DNA of 64,000 nucleotides from Pseudarthrobacter sp. BIM B-2242 (GTDB lineage: Bacteria; Actinomycetota; Actinomycetes; Actinomycetales; Micrococcaceae). Under the pieces are notes generated by a model. It was given only the letters and a program-made list of their open reading frames with translations, made no database searches and was not told the origin of the DNA. The first letter of the stretch is position 1, and each line of letters begins with the position of its first letter. Positions 51,633-59,475 of the stretch are shown piece after piece. A program made the position numbers and the translations under genes. The stretch lies in assembly GCF_014764445.1 (NCBI RefSeq), contig NZ_CP061721.1:620001-684000 (forward strand). Direction: 5' to 3'.

Positions 51633-51737
51633 ATGAGGTCTGTCATTGGACGCCTCCAGGCTGCCGCTCGCCGCAGGGACACGCGACACGGCGGTTACCG
51701 TCCCCGTGGCGGGGCGGCGTTGGTAGGGTGCCTCTGA
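51633..51737 (+). CDS. Possible leaderless 34-aa leader peptide upstream of cstA
   Basis: ATG at 51633 stands six bases after TACGGT (51621-51626), the same spacing as other leaderless candidates in the window. The 34-codon frame is Arg-rich (nine Arg, several consecutive, AAARRRDTRHGG) and stops 36 bases before the cstA start. No ribosome binding site and no good -35 are visible. It could be an attenuator peptide or chance. Confidence 0.25.
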   Translation: MRSVIGRLQAAARRRDTRHGGYRPRGGAALVGCL

Positions 51738-51773
51738 GCTATCGATCGAAGCACAAACTCTCAAGGAGGAGAC

Positions 51774-54074
51774 ATGGCCACCAGGCCTGAGGAACCGGCA
51801 GGTTCAGCGAAACGGGGCGGCCCGCTGACCGCCAACCCGGACCTTCCGCCCACTGCCGTGGACGAGGCCGTCCGCGAGGCTGAAGAGAAAAAATGGACGC
51901 CGGCCAAGATTGCCTTGTGGGCTGCCATCGCACTGCTCGGGGGTGTGGCCTGGTTCATGGTGGCAATCATCCGCGGCGAGACCGTCAACGCCATCTGGTT
52001 CGTGTTCGCCTCGGTTTGCACCTACCTGATCGGCTACCGCTTCTATTCGAAGGTGATCGAGCGCTACATCACCAAGCCCGATGACCGGCGCGCCACGCCT
52101 GCTGAGTACAAGGCTGACGGCAAGGATTACGTCCGGACTGACCGCAACGTCCTGTTCGGCCACCACTTTGCCGCCATTGCAGGTGCCGGGCCTTTGGTCG
52201 GTCCGATCCTCGCGGCCCAGATGGGCTACCTGCCCGGCACGATCTGGATCATCATTGGCGTTGTGCTCGCCGGTGCTGTGCAGGACTACGTGGTGATGTT
52301 CTTCTCCATGCGCCGCGGCGGCCGGTCCCTGGGCCAGATGGCCCGGGAAGAACTCGGTGTCATCGGCGGCACAGCGGCACTCATCGCCACACTCCTGATC
52401 ATCGTCATCATCGTGGCGATCCTGGCGCTCGTCGTGGTCAACGCGCTGGCTGAAAGCCCCTGGGGTGTCTTCTCCGTCGGCATGACCATTCCCATCGCAC
52501 TCTTTATGGGCGTTTACCTCCGGTTCCTCCGGCCGGGCAAGGTCATGGAAGTGTCCCTCATCGGCTTCGTCCTGCTGATGGCGGCCATTATCGGCGGCGG
52601 CATCGTGGCCGAGACCGAATGGGGCGCAACGTTCTTCACGCTGGACAAGGTGACCATCGCGTGGGGACTGATCGTATACGGCTTCATCGCGGCCATCCTT
52701 CCGGTCTGGCTCCTGCTGGCACCCCGCGACTACCTGTCAACATTCATGAAGATCGGTGTGATCGTTATGCTCGCACTGGCCATCATTGTGGTTCGCCCGG
52801 AAATCACCGTCCCGGCCTTCAGCGAATTTGCCGGCCGGGACAACGGACCGGTCTTCCCCGGGGCACTCTTCCCCTTCCTGTTCGTCACCATTGCCTGCGG
52901 GGCGTTGTCAGGCTTCCACGCCCTGATCTCCTCCGGCACCACCCCCAAACTCATCGAGAAGGAGCGGCAGAGCCGCTACATCGGCTACGGCGGCATGCTG
53001 ATGGAGTCCTTCGTGGCCATCATGGCTCTCGTTGCAGCCATCTCGATTGACCGCGGCCTCTACTTCGCCATGAACGCTCCTGCCGCCCTGACCGGCGGAA
53101 CCGTGGAAACTGCCGCAGCCTGGGTCAACAGCCTGGGACTGTCCGGCGTGAACATCGGACCGGAACTGCTCGCCGAGACGGCCAGGAACGTCGGCGAAGA
53201 AAGCATCGTCTCCCGCACCGGCGGCGCACCCACCCTCGCGGTCGGTCTTGCCCACATCATGCAGCAGTTCATCGGCGGCACGGCCATGATGGCGTTCTGG
53301 TACCACTTCGCCATCATGTTTGAGGCGCTGTTCATCCTGACCGCGGTCGACGCCGGAACCCGCGTTGCGCGCTTTATGCTCCAGGATTCGATCGGCAACT
53401 TCGCCCCGAAATTCAAGGAACACTCCTGGCGCCCAGGCGCGTGGCTCTGCACGGCCATCATGGTGGGCGCCTGGGGTGCCGTGCTGCTGATGGGAGTGAC
53501 CGATCCGCTGGGCGGAATCAACACACTCTTCCCGCTGTTTGGCATCGCCAACCAATTGCTCGCCGCGATTGCGCTTTCTGTCTGCCTGGCCATTGTCGCC
53601 CGGCGCGGAACGTTCAAATACCTGTGGATTGTGGCGCTTCCGCTGGCCTTTGCGGCGGTGGTGACAATCACCGCGAGCTACCAGAAGATCTTCTCGTCCA
53701 CGCCCGCCGTCGGCTACTTCGCCAACAACGCGGCCTTCAGCAAGGCCCTCGCGGATGGCAAGACCGAGTTCGGTACCGCCAAGAGTGTTGCCGCCATGGA
53801 AGCCGTAGTCCGCAATACAGCAATCCAGGGCTGGCTGTCGGTGATCTTCGTGGTGCTGAGCATCATCGTGATTGCCACGGCCGTCATCGCTACCGTCCAG
53901 GCCTTCCAAAACCAGCAGGCCGGACGGCCGAATCCCAACCATGAGGACCCGGCCCGTCCGTCCAAGGTTTTCGCACCCGCAGGGCTGATCCCCACCCCGG
54001 CGGAAAAAGAACTGCTGGCGGAATGGAACAAGCTGCCCGCCGACGTCCGGTTCGACAGCGCACGGCACCACTGA
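51774..54074 (+). CDS. cstA: Carbon starvation protein CstA (peptide/pyruvate transporter)
   Basis: 766-residue CstA carrier with about 16-18 hydrophobic helices. Hallmarks are GHHFAAIAGAGPLVGPILAAQ in pieces, then DYVVMFFSMRRGGRSLGQ and SGFHALISSGTTPKLI. CstA proteins import pyruvate or peptides at carbon limitation. A strong AAGGAGG box precedes the ATG at 51774. It is translationally coupled to the small YbdD/YjiX protein. The leader of about 290 bases holds a possible short Arg-rich peptide. Confidence 0.94.
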   Translation: MATRPEEPAGSAKRGGPLTANPDLPPTAVDEAVREAEEKKWTPAKIALWAAIALLGGVAWFMVAIIRGETVNAIWFVFASVCTYLIGYRFYSKVIERYITKPDDRRATPAEYKADGKDYVRTDRNVLFGHHFAAIAGAGPLVGPILAAQMGYLPGTIWIIIGVVLAGAVQDYVVMFFSMRRGGRSLGQMAREELGVIGGTAALIATLLIIVIIVAILALVVVNALAESPWGVFSVGMTIPIALFMGVYLRFLRPGKVMEVSLIGFVLLMAAIIGGGIVAETEWGATFFTLDKVTIAWGLIVYGFIAAILPVWLLLAPRDYLSTFMKIGVIVMLALAIIVVRPEITVPAFSEFAGRDNGPVFPGALFPFLFVTIACGALSGFHALISSGTTPKLIEKERQSRYIGYGGMLMESFVAIMALVAAISIDRGLYFAMNAPAALTGGTVETAAAWVNSLGLSGVNIGPELLAETARNVGEESIVSRTGGAPTLAVGLAHIMQQFIGGTAMMAFWYHFAIMFEALFILTAVDAGTRVARFMLQDSIGNFAPKFKEHSWRPGAWLCTAIMVGAWGAVLLMGVTDPLGGINTLFPLFGIANQLLAAIALSVCLAIVARRGTFKYLWIVALPLAFAAVVTITASYQKIFSSTPAVGYFANNAAFSKALADGKTEFGTAKSVAAMEAVVRNTAIQGWLSVIFVVLSIIVIATAVIATVQAFQNQQAGRPNPNHEDPARPSKVFAPAGLIPTPAEKELLAEWNKLPADVRFDSARHH

Positions 54075-54277
54075 TGAGCACGGGTCTGGACGTCCTGGCA
54101 ACGGGGTTCCGCGGAATCGCCCGGTACCTTGGCGGTGTTATGGGGGCGGATGCTTACACAAAGTATGTGGAGTTCCACCGCGCAGCAGGACACCAGGAAC
54201 CGCCCTTGAGCGAGCGTGAGTTCTGGCGCGACAGGACGGACCGGCAGGACTCCAACCCCCAGGGCCGGTGCTGCTGA
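54074..54277 (+). CDS. YbdD/YjiX-family small protein
   Basis: 67-residue cytosolic protein always found with CstA-type carriers in many bacteria. The core ARYLGGVMGADAYTKYVEFHRA and EPPLSEREFWRDRTD is diagnostic. Start overlaps the cstA stop (TGATG). It is thought to be needed for CstA transport activity. The C-terminal end carries two adjacent Cys. Confidence 0.92.
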   Translation: MSTGLDVLATGFRGIARYLGGVMGADAYTKYVEFHRAAGHQEPPLSEREFWRDRTDRQDSNPQGRCC

Positions 54278-54313
54278 GGCTGACCGCCTCAGCCGCCTGC
54301 ACAAGCCCCTCAC

Positions 54314-54345
54314 AAGCCGGCCAGCCTTCACGGGCTGGCCGGCTT
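54314..54345 (+). terminator. Terminator of the cstA-ybdD operon
   Basis: Perfect 13-bp arms AAGCCGGCCAGCC (54314-54326) and GGCTGGCCGGCTT (54333-54345) with a six-base loop; short T run only. Confidence 0.75.
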
Positions 54346-54471
54346 CCGGCTGTCTGGCCTTCGTGCGCGGGACAGCGATATCCATCGTCGCGGGTGTGGC
54401 CGGCCGGCGTCGGGAGTTGTACTGCGTCATCGACTGGACCGCGCGCCGCCAGCCCGTGAGAGTATGAACGC

Positions 54472-55128
54472 ATGAGCGATCCGAACGACACTCAGCCCGA
54501 CGACGTTCTTGTGGAGGGCAAAACCCTTGAGAACGGCCAACCGGTTGCACCTGCTGCCGCCGGCCCATTCGCCGCCGGGCCTGCCGGTGCCGGCCCGGCC
54601 GCCAACAAGGCAAAGGGCAGCAGCGTGCAGGACCTGGTGGACGAGCCCGCGAAGGTCATGCGGATCGGGACCATGATCCGGCAGCTCCTGGAAGAAGTTA
54701 AGTCAGCGCCCCTGGATGAAGCTGCGCGCGAACGCCTGGCCGAGATCCACGAGCGGTCCATCAAAGAGCTGGAGGACGGGCTGGCCCCCGAACTCGTGGA
54801 GGAACTGGAGCGGATCAGCCTGCCCTTTCCTGAGGATGCCACGCCGTCAGACGCAGAGCTCCGGATCGCCCAGGCGCAGCTGGTCGGGTGGCTGGAAGGC
54901 CTCTTCCACGGCATCCAGACAGCCATCGCTGCCCAGCACGCAGCCCGCGAGCATGCTGTCGCCCAAATGCAACTGAAGCAGCTGCCGCCGGGCACCATGA
55001 TTGCCCCGGGTGTGGTGATCGGTGAGAACGGCGAACCGCAACGGGCCACTGCAGGCCAGCAACGGCCCGGCCCGGCCACACCCGGCCGTCCGGACGACCC
55101 GGACCACGGCCCCGGACAGTACCTCTAG
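54472..55128 (+). CDS. bpa: Bacterial proteasome activator Bpa (PafE)
   Basis: 218-residue ATP-independent proteasome ring. The helical core (VMRIGTMIRQLLEEVKSAPLDEAA, EIHERSIKELEDGLAPELV, QAQLVGWLEGLFHGIQ) is characteristic, and the protein ends in GQYL, the HbYX-type motif that docks into the 20S core and opens its gate. A Pro/Ala-rich disordered N terminus is normal for the family. Its presence implies a Pup-proteasome elsewhere in this genome. A second gene follows after nine bases. Confidence 0.95.
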   Translation: MSDPNDTQPDDVLVEGKTLENGQPVAPAAAGPFAAGPAGAGPAANKAKGSSVQDLVDEPAKVMRIGTMIRQLLEEVKSAPLDEAARERLAEIHERSIKELEDGLAPELVEELERISLPFPEDATPSDAELRIAQAQLVGWLEGLFHGIQTAIAAQHAAREHAVAQMQLKQLPPGTMIAPGVVIGENGEPQRATAGQQRPGPATPGRPDDPDHGPGQYL

Positions 55129-55137
55129 GTTTCTTTC

Positions 55138-55611
55138 GTGGGATTCTTTAATGCCGCCCGCCAGGGGCGCAAAGACGATGCCGAGCTCGGCAAGGGTCTG
55201 TGGCGCCGCGCCCACGATCGCTTCCACCGGGGACTGGACCGCTACCACCAGGTACTTGAGGGCGTCGAAGACGAGCAGCTGTACGCCGAACTGGTCCAGG
55301 TGGCCAATGAATTGGCTGATCTCCTGGACCGGGTCCGCACTGTCTGCGTGGAGGCCCAGCGGCGATCACCCAGCGACGGTCTGGACATTCCGGGGGCGCT
55401 GGCCGGTGTCCACCGGTCGCTGTCCAAAGCCGGCAACTCGCTGGCCACCACTGCTGAGGCCGCTGCTATGCTGCGGCTGGCTGTCGGACCAATCCCGGTG
55501 GGAGCGGCGTCAGTGCGGCGCCGCGCGGAATCGGTATTCGAGCAGGTGGCAGACGCCGAACGCCGCCTTGCAGAGGATGCCTCAGGCCGGCCGGAGACTC
55601 TCTCCGGCTAG
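55138..55611 (+). CDS. Hypothetical helical protein following bpa
   Basis: 157-residue, almost fully helical soluble protein starting with GTG at 55138, nine bases after bpa. Heptad-like stretches (YHQVLEGVEDEQLYAELVQVANELADLLDRV) suggest a coiled coil or four-helix bundle. No known domain. Tight spacing suggests co-expression with the proteasome activator. Confidence 0.75.
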   Translation: MGFFNAARQGRKDDAELGKGLWRRAHDRFHRGLDRYHQVLEGVEDEQLYAELVQVANELADLLDRVRTVCVEAQRRSPSDGLDIPGALAGVHRSLSKAGNSLATTAEAAAMLRLAVGPIPVGAASVRRRAESVFEQVADAERRLAEDASGRPETLSG

Positions 55612-55627
55612 TTCACGGCGTGAAGTG

Positions 55628-55813
55628 TCAGGCGGCGATCCGGGACTGTTCCACCGCGACCTCGTCAATGACGGCCCAGGAGTCCTCGCTAGTGCAGTTC
55701 CGGCTGGCAAAACGCTCGGCCTCCGCGCGGGAGTCGAAGCTTTCGTTGCGGATCCGGCCACAGTCGGCGTCGAAGTAGGTGACGTGGTATTCGTGAGCGA
55801 GTTGGTTTTCCAT
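55628..55813 (-). CDS. Small hypothetical protein, 61 aa
   Basis: Starts MENQLAHEYHVTYFDADCG and contains a strand-turn-helix (ESFDSRAEAERFASRN) suggesting a small alpha/beta domain. Two Cys are present. The start at 55813 is preferred over 55846. It converges on the helical gene after bpa. Function unknown. Confidence 0.6.
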   Translation of the reverse strand: MENQLAHEYHVTYFDADCGRIRNESFDSRAEAERFASRNCTSEDSWAVIDEVAVEQSRIAA

Positions 55814-55852
55814 AAATCCAGTGTGCAACCGGGGTCTGACAATCACTGGTCA

Positions 55853-56857
55853 TCAGTCCCGCGTGTTGCCCAGCCGGAGGACCCGCTCCTGGGCGAGCAC
55901 GGCTGAACGCTCTGCCTTCCGGGCCGCCCGGGCCGCTTGTTTGGCTTCGGCTGCGGCGGCCGCCTGCTGCCTACGGGCCCTGTCCAGCTCCTCCTCAGCA
56001 GTCTTCAGCCGCGCCCGGAGGTCCCGGGTTTCGCGGACCAGCTCCGCAACCGCAAGCTCTGCCTCCTCAGACTGCTCTTGCCGGTCGGCGGCCAGCCCGG
56101 CGGCCTCCTCCTCGGTTTCCCGGGCCTCTGCCAGGGCGGCTTTGGCTTTCTCCAGGGCGGAAGGCGACGACGGCCGGGGAGTCTCCCGGACAGCCTTGAG
56201 GCGCGGCTGGTCCGAGGGTTGCCCGGTGGCGGGTTCCGCCGTCGCGCGTTGCCGGTGTGCTTCCTGCTTTGGTGCGGCCGCCCTGGCAGGCGTGGGTGGA
56301 GGCGCTGCGGCTGTGCGCGGCAGGGACGTGCGGGGAACCTGCACGGCTCCGGGAACTGCCACGGCGCCGTCGAGGTCCACGGTGTCCACGCCGTCGGCGG
56401 ACAGCGTTTGCACCAGCAGCCCGCTTTGTACCGCGGCCGCGGCTCCTTCGTCCGCGATCAGGGCGCCGAACGTCCGTTCGACGTCGGCGGCGATGGTGGC
56501 ACTGATGGCGCGTCCCTGGCGTTCGGCGACAGAACGGGCGGTGTCGACGGCGGCGGCCAGGAGGGCGCGTCGCTCCCGCGTCAGTTCCCGGAGGGCGGCG
56601 GCATCGAAGGTGGCCTGGGCAGCGCGCATCCGCTGGCCCAGGTCGGCGAGCTGCGCGAGAACCCCGGGTTCATGGACCGCCATCATGTTGACGGCCCAGG
56701 CAGCCACGGACGGTTTGGGGAGGGCTTTGACGGCGGCAGTGAGCTCCTTCGGGGAGCCGGGTGATGCTTTGGCCGCCGCTGTCCTGGCCGCCATGAATTC
56801 CTCGAATGGCAGGGCATAAAGGTCCAGCGCGATGGCCGTCAGTGCCTTGTCATCCAT
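55853..56857 (-). CDS. Hypothetical coiled-coil protein
   Basis: 334 residues. The N-terminal 190 residues form a helical domain (LYALPFEEFMAARTAAAKASPG, LPKPSVAAWAVNMMA). A Pro-rich linker follows, then about 130 residues of Ala/Glu/Arg heptads (LEKAKAALAEARETEEEAA onward) that should make a long coiled coil. The N-terminal phrase is conserved in actinobacterial proteins of unknown role. The ATG at 56857 lies seven bases after TATGAT, a leaderless candidate. Confidence 0.75.
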   Translation of the reverse strand: MDDKALTAIALDLYALPFEEFMAARTAAAKASPGSPKELTAAVKALPKPSVAAWAVNMMAVHEPGVLAQLADLGQRMRAAQATFDAAALRELTRERRALLAAAVDTARSVAERQGRAISATIAADVERTFGALIADEGAAAAVQSGLLVQTLSADGVDTVDLDGAVAVPGAVQVPRTSLPRTAAAPPPTPARAAAPKQEAHRQRATAEPATGQPSDQPRLKAVRETPRPSSPSALEKAKAALAEARETEEEAAGLAADRQEQSEEAELAVAELVRETRDLRARLKTAEEELDRARRQQAAAAAEAKQAARAARKAERSAVLAQERVLRLGNTRD

Positions 56858-56924
56858 GCACGCCATCATAGGCGGAGCCTGGCGGGCCGACCCTCGGGGA
56901 CCCAATAAATGCAACAGGCCCTGC

Positions 56925-57662
56925 CTAGACTGTTCCCAGCCAGCTGCGCAGCGATGCGTTGAACAACCCGGGCTGCGCCAACGGCATACCGTGTCCAACG
57001 CCCGGGTGGATCTGGAGCGAGCTGTTGCGCACCTTTGAGTGGACGTCCTCCATGGCCCGCACGAGCCGGGTCTCTTCTTTGTCGCCGGCCATGAGAAGAG
57101 CCGGGATGGGGGAGCTCAGGACTTCGTCCGGGACCGAAAAGGAAAAGTTTGCCTGTATCAATCGCCGGAGTGTTCGGGCCGAGATGGACCGGGACAAGGC
57201 GTAGTAGTCGTCGAACATCTCGGCAGGAACAGCGAGTTGAGCGGCCTGGGCCCGGGCGAAGCACCGGCTCCTGGACAAAGGAGCGGAGGCCGCTGCCAGG
57301 ACGCCGAAGACGGTTGCTCCCGGCCAGGGGCTCATGAGGGAACTGACCACCACGAGGCGCTCCACGTGGTCAGGGTACAAAGCGGCCAGTTGCGTCGCCG
57401 TCTGGCCGCCGAGGGAGAAGCCAATAACGGTCACCGGACGGGACAGGCCCAGAAGACCTGTCTCCCGGGCGACTTCTTTTGCAGCCTCGGCGTGCGTGGA
57501 AAAGGAAGATGGGTCGTGCAGGTGGTGGCCCGGGAGGGTGGGGGTGAGTACGGAATAGTCAGCGGAAAAATGGGCTGTTTGGTCCGCCCACATCCAGGGT
57601 CCCACACCGCCGCCGTGAATGAATACAAGGGTGGGGCGTTCCCTGCCGGGCGCTGACGTCAT
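56925..57662 (-). CDS. Alpha/beta-fold hydrolase
   Basis: 245-residue hydrolase. The oxyanion strand is LVFIHGGGVGPWMW, the nucleophile elbow GFSLGG (Ser near residue 93), and the catalytic His lies in HPGVGHGMPL; the acid is likely Asp in LLMAGDKEE. Typical of esterase/haloperoxidase-like proteins. No signal peptide. The substrate cannot be predicted. Confidence 0.88.
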   Translation of the reverse strand: MTSAPGRERPTLVFIHGGGVGPWMWADQTAHFSADYSVLTPTLPGHHLHDPSSFSTHAEAAKEVARETGLLGLSRPVTVIGFSLGGQTATQLAALYPDHVERLVVVSSLMSPWPGATVFGVLAAASAPLSRSRCFARAQAAQLAVPAEMFDDYYALSRSISARTLRRLIQANFSFSVPDEVLSSPIPALLMAGDKEETRLVRAMEDVHSKVRNSSLQIHPGVGHGMPLAQPGLFNASLRSWLGTV

Positions 57663-57759
57663 GGGCCAAGTCTTTCATCCGTCGATCCGGCCACGGCTGG
57701 ATGGCGGACCCCCGTAATGGGACCCGGAGGCCCAGGCCGGATTCCCGCCCGGCGTGGGG

Positions 57760-57840
57760 CCGTTAGGTAGGGCGTTGCCTTGAAAGGGTTCCCGTTAGGT
57801 AGGGAGTTACCTTGAAGGGGCACCGGATCCGCTGTAAGAC
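57760..57840 (+). promoter_or_regulatory. Deacetylase promoter with tandem 29-bp repeats
   Basis: Two 29-bp direct repeats (57760-57788 and 57792-57820, period 32) share CCGTTAGGTAGGG and CCTTGAA. Each contains AGGTA-N6-T(A/G)CCT; the dyad is perfect in the second copy (57797-57812). The second copy abuts -35 TTGAAG (57812-57817), followed by a 17-base spacer and -10 TAAGAC (57835-57840). Confidence 0.68.
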
Positions 57841-57888
57841 TGCTTGGTATCCCTTACCGCACATATCCTCCCGGAAGAGGTGTCCCGC

Positions 57889-58635
57889 ATGGCTCGAACT
57901 CCAATCAGGCTCATGATGAGTGCGTTCCTGATGCTGCTCATGGCAGCCTTCCTTGTAGGCGCCCCGGCCGGGGCGGCCAATGCCGCGGATAAGCCGCTCA
58001 TCGGCCTGACGTTCGACGACGGGCCCTCGCCTCAGCGCACCGCTTTCGTCCTCGACGTCCTCAAGCAGAAGGGCGTCAAGGCGACGTTCTTCCTTCAGGG
58101 CTCCAACGCGCAGCAGTACCCCGATCTCGTCCGCAGGATCAAAGCCGAAGGGCACGTAATCGGCAACCACTCGTGGGACCACGCGAACTTCCCCGAACTC
58201 AACCAGACGAGGCAGAGGCAGCAGATCGACCGTACCAACGCCGCCATCCAGGCCATCACGGGCGAGACCCCCAGGCTCATGCGCTTCCCGTTCGGTAACA
58301 GCACCCCCTACGCGTTGAGTTACCTCAGGACCATCGGTATGAGCGGCGGGATACTCTGGCGCTGGCACGTCGGCCAGCCCGGCGACTTCGAGTGCCCCGG
58401 TGCCGCCGGCGTCCAAAAGTTCGTGATGGACGAGGCTGCACCCGGTGCAATCATCCTGCTCCACGATGCTGAGGACGTCTTGTCCTGCCCGGCATCGCAG
58501 TGGAACTACCTGGCCACTACCATCGACGCACTGCGGGCCAAGGGCTACGGGTTCGGTGTGGTCGCCCCCTCTGCCACGGCCAACCCGCTCAACGAAGGCT
58601 CCCCGGCCGTCGTTGTCCCGCCCGCCGGCGGCTAA
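57889..58635 (+). CDS. Secreted polysaccharide deacetylase (NodB domain)
   Basis: 248-residue exported carbohydrate esterase 4. The signal peptide (LMMSAFLMLLMAAFLVGAPAGAANA) ends near residue 32. The NodB motifs are complete: TFDDGPSP with catalytic Asp, metal His pair in HSWDH, the RFPFG motif, and IILLHDAE. It probably N-deacetylates peptidoglycan or chitin-like glycans at the cell surface. The ATG at 57889 is preferred: GGAAGAGG lies upstream and the signal peptide begins there. Confidence 0.92.
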   Translation: MARTPIRLMMSAFLMLLMAAFLVGAPAGAANAADKPLIGLTFDDGPSPQRTAFVLDVLKQKGVKATFFLQGSNAQQYPDLVRRIKAEGHVIGNHSWDHANFPELNQTRQRQQIDRTNAAIQAITGETPRLMRFPFGNSTPYALSYLRTIGMSGGILWRWHVGQPGDFECPGAAGVQKFVMDEAAPGAIILLHDAEDVLSCPASQWNYLATTIDALRAKGYGFGVVAPSATANPLNEGSPAVVVPPAGG

Positions 58636-58742
58636 CCGAAGCTAAACCCCGCGATGCCAACGACAGACCCCCTGGATACCTGATTCCAGGGGGTTTCTCG
58701 CGGGCTTCTAATCAGGGCCGGACTCGTGGGTTGCCGGGGGTA

Positions 58743-58792
58743 TTGTCAGGCTGATAATAATGCTGTTAGAGTCGTTCTTGTCAGCTTGATAA
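58743..58792 (+). promoter_or_regulatory. pnuC-nadR-nrtR promoter with two NrtR-like boxes
   Basis: Boxes TTGTCAGGCTGATAA (58743-58757) and TTGTCAGCTTGATAA (58778-58792) fit TTRTCA-N3-TGAYAA and lie 35 bp apart. The first overlaps a -35 (TTGTCA); an 18-base spacer leads to -10 TAGAGT (58767-58772). The second covers the expected transcription start. The repressor is very probably the NrtR encoded as third gene. Confidence 0.78.
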
Positions 58793-58808
58793 TAACGATG
58801 GGAACGTC

Positions 58809-59474
58809 ATGAACGCCCTGCTTGACTGGATGAACTCCGCAGCCATCCCCAGCCTCCTCGGCAACCCCGTGAGCTGGATCGAGATCATCGGCTTCGTGAC
58901 AGGTGCCGCGTGCGTCTACGGCGTCGCCCGGCAGAAGCTGTGGAACTGGCCCGTCGGCATCTTGAACAACTTCGCCTTCATCATCCTGTTCCTGGGGGCC
59001 GGTCTCTATGGCGAAACCGTCCTGCAGGTCATCTTCGCCGCCGTTGCCGTTTACGGCTGGTTCAATTGGGTCCGCGGCAACGCCGCCACCGCAGGCAAGA
59101 ACGACCTGCCCATCCGGGATGCCACCGGCAAAGAGATGCTCCTTGGACTGGCCGCCACCCTCGTGGGAACCGCCGGCGTCGCCATGATTCTCACCCACGG
59201 CACGGACTCCCAGGTTCCCTGGCCGGACGCCTTCGTCCTGACCGCCTCCCTGGTCGCCACCTACGGGCAGGCCAAGAAGATCTTCCAGCACTGGTACGCG
59301 TGGATCTTCATCGATATCGTCTCCATTCCGCTGTACTTCAGCCGGGGTCTGACGCTCACCGCCATCCTCTATGCCGGCTTCCTGGCCCTGTGCATCTACG
59401 GCCTCATCGACTGGAAGCGCACCCGTGGCCTCAAAACAGTCCGCACACCCGAGACCGTTATGTCAGGAGCCTGA
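58809..59474 (+). CDS. pnuC: Nicotinamide riboside transporter PnuC
   Basis: 221-residue membrane carrier with seven helices. Hallmarks are WIEIIGFVTGAACVYGVARQKLWNWPVGI read in parts, the AVYGWFNW motif (W-x3-W region) and WYAWIFIDIVSIPLYF. PnuC facilitates nicotinamide riboside entry, trapped by NadR kinase activity. It is the first gene of an operon with nadR one base downstream. Two NrtR-like boxes lie in its promoter. Confidence 0.95.
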   Translation: MNALLDWMNSAAIPSLLGNPVSWIEIIGFVTGAACVYGVARQKLWNWPVGILNNFAFIILFLGAGLYGETVLQVIFAAVAVYGWFNWVRGNAATAGKNDLPIRDATGKEMLLGLAATLVGTAGVAMILTHGTDSQVPWPDAFVLTASLVATYGQAKKIFQHWYAWIFIDIVSIPLYFSRGLTLTAILYAGFLALCIYGLIDWKRTRGLKTVRTPETVMSGA

Positions 59475-59475
59475 G

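Noticed and set aside
57700..57840. Tandem repeats before the deacetylase as a riboswitch
   Set aside because: They lie upstream of the predicted transcription start, so they act as DNA sites if at all.
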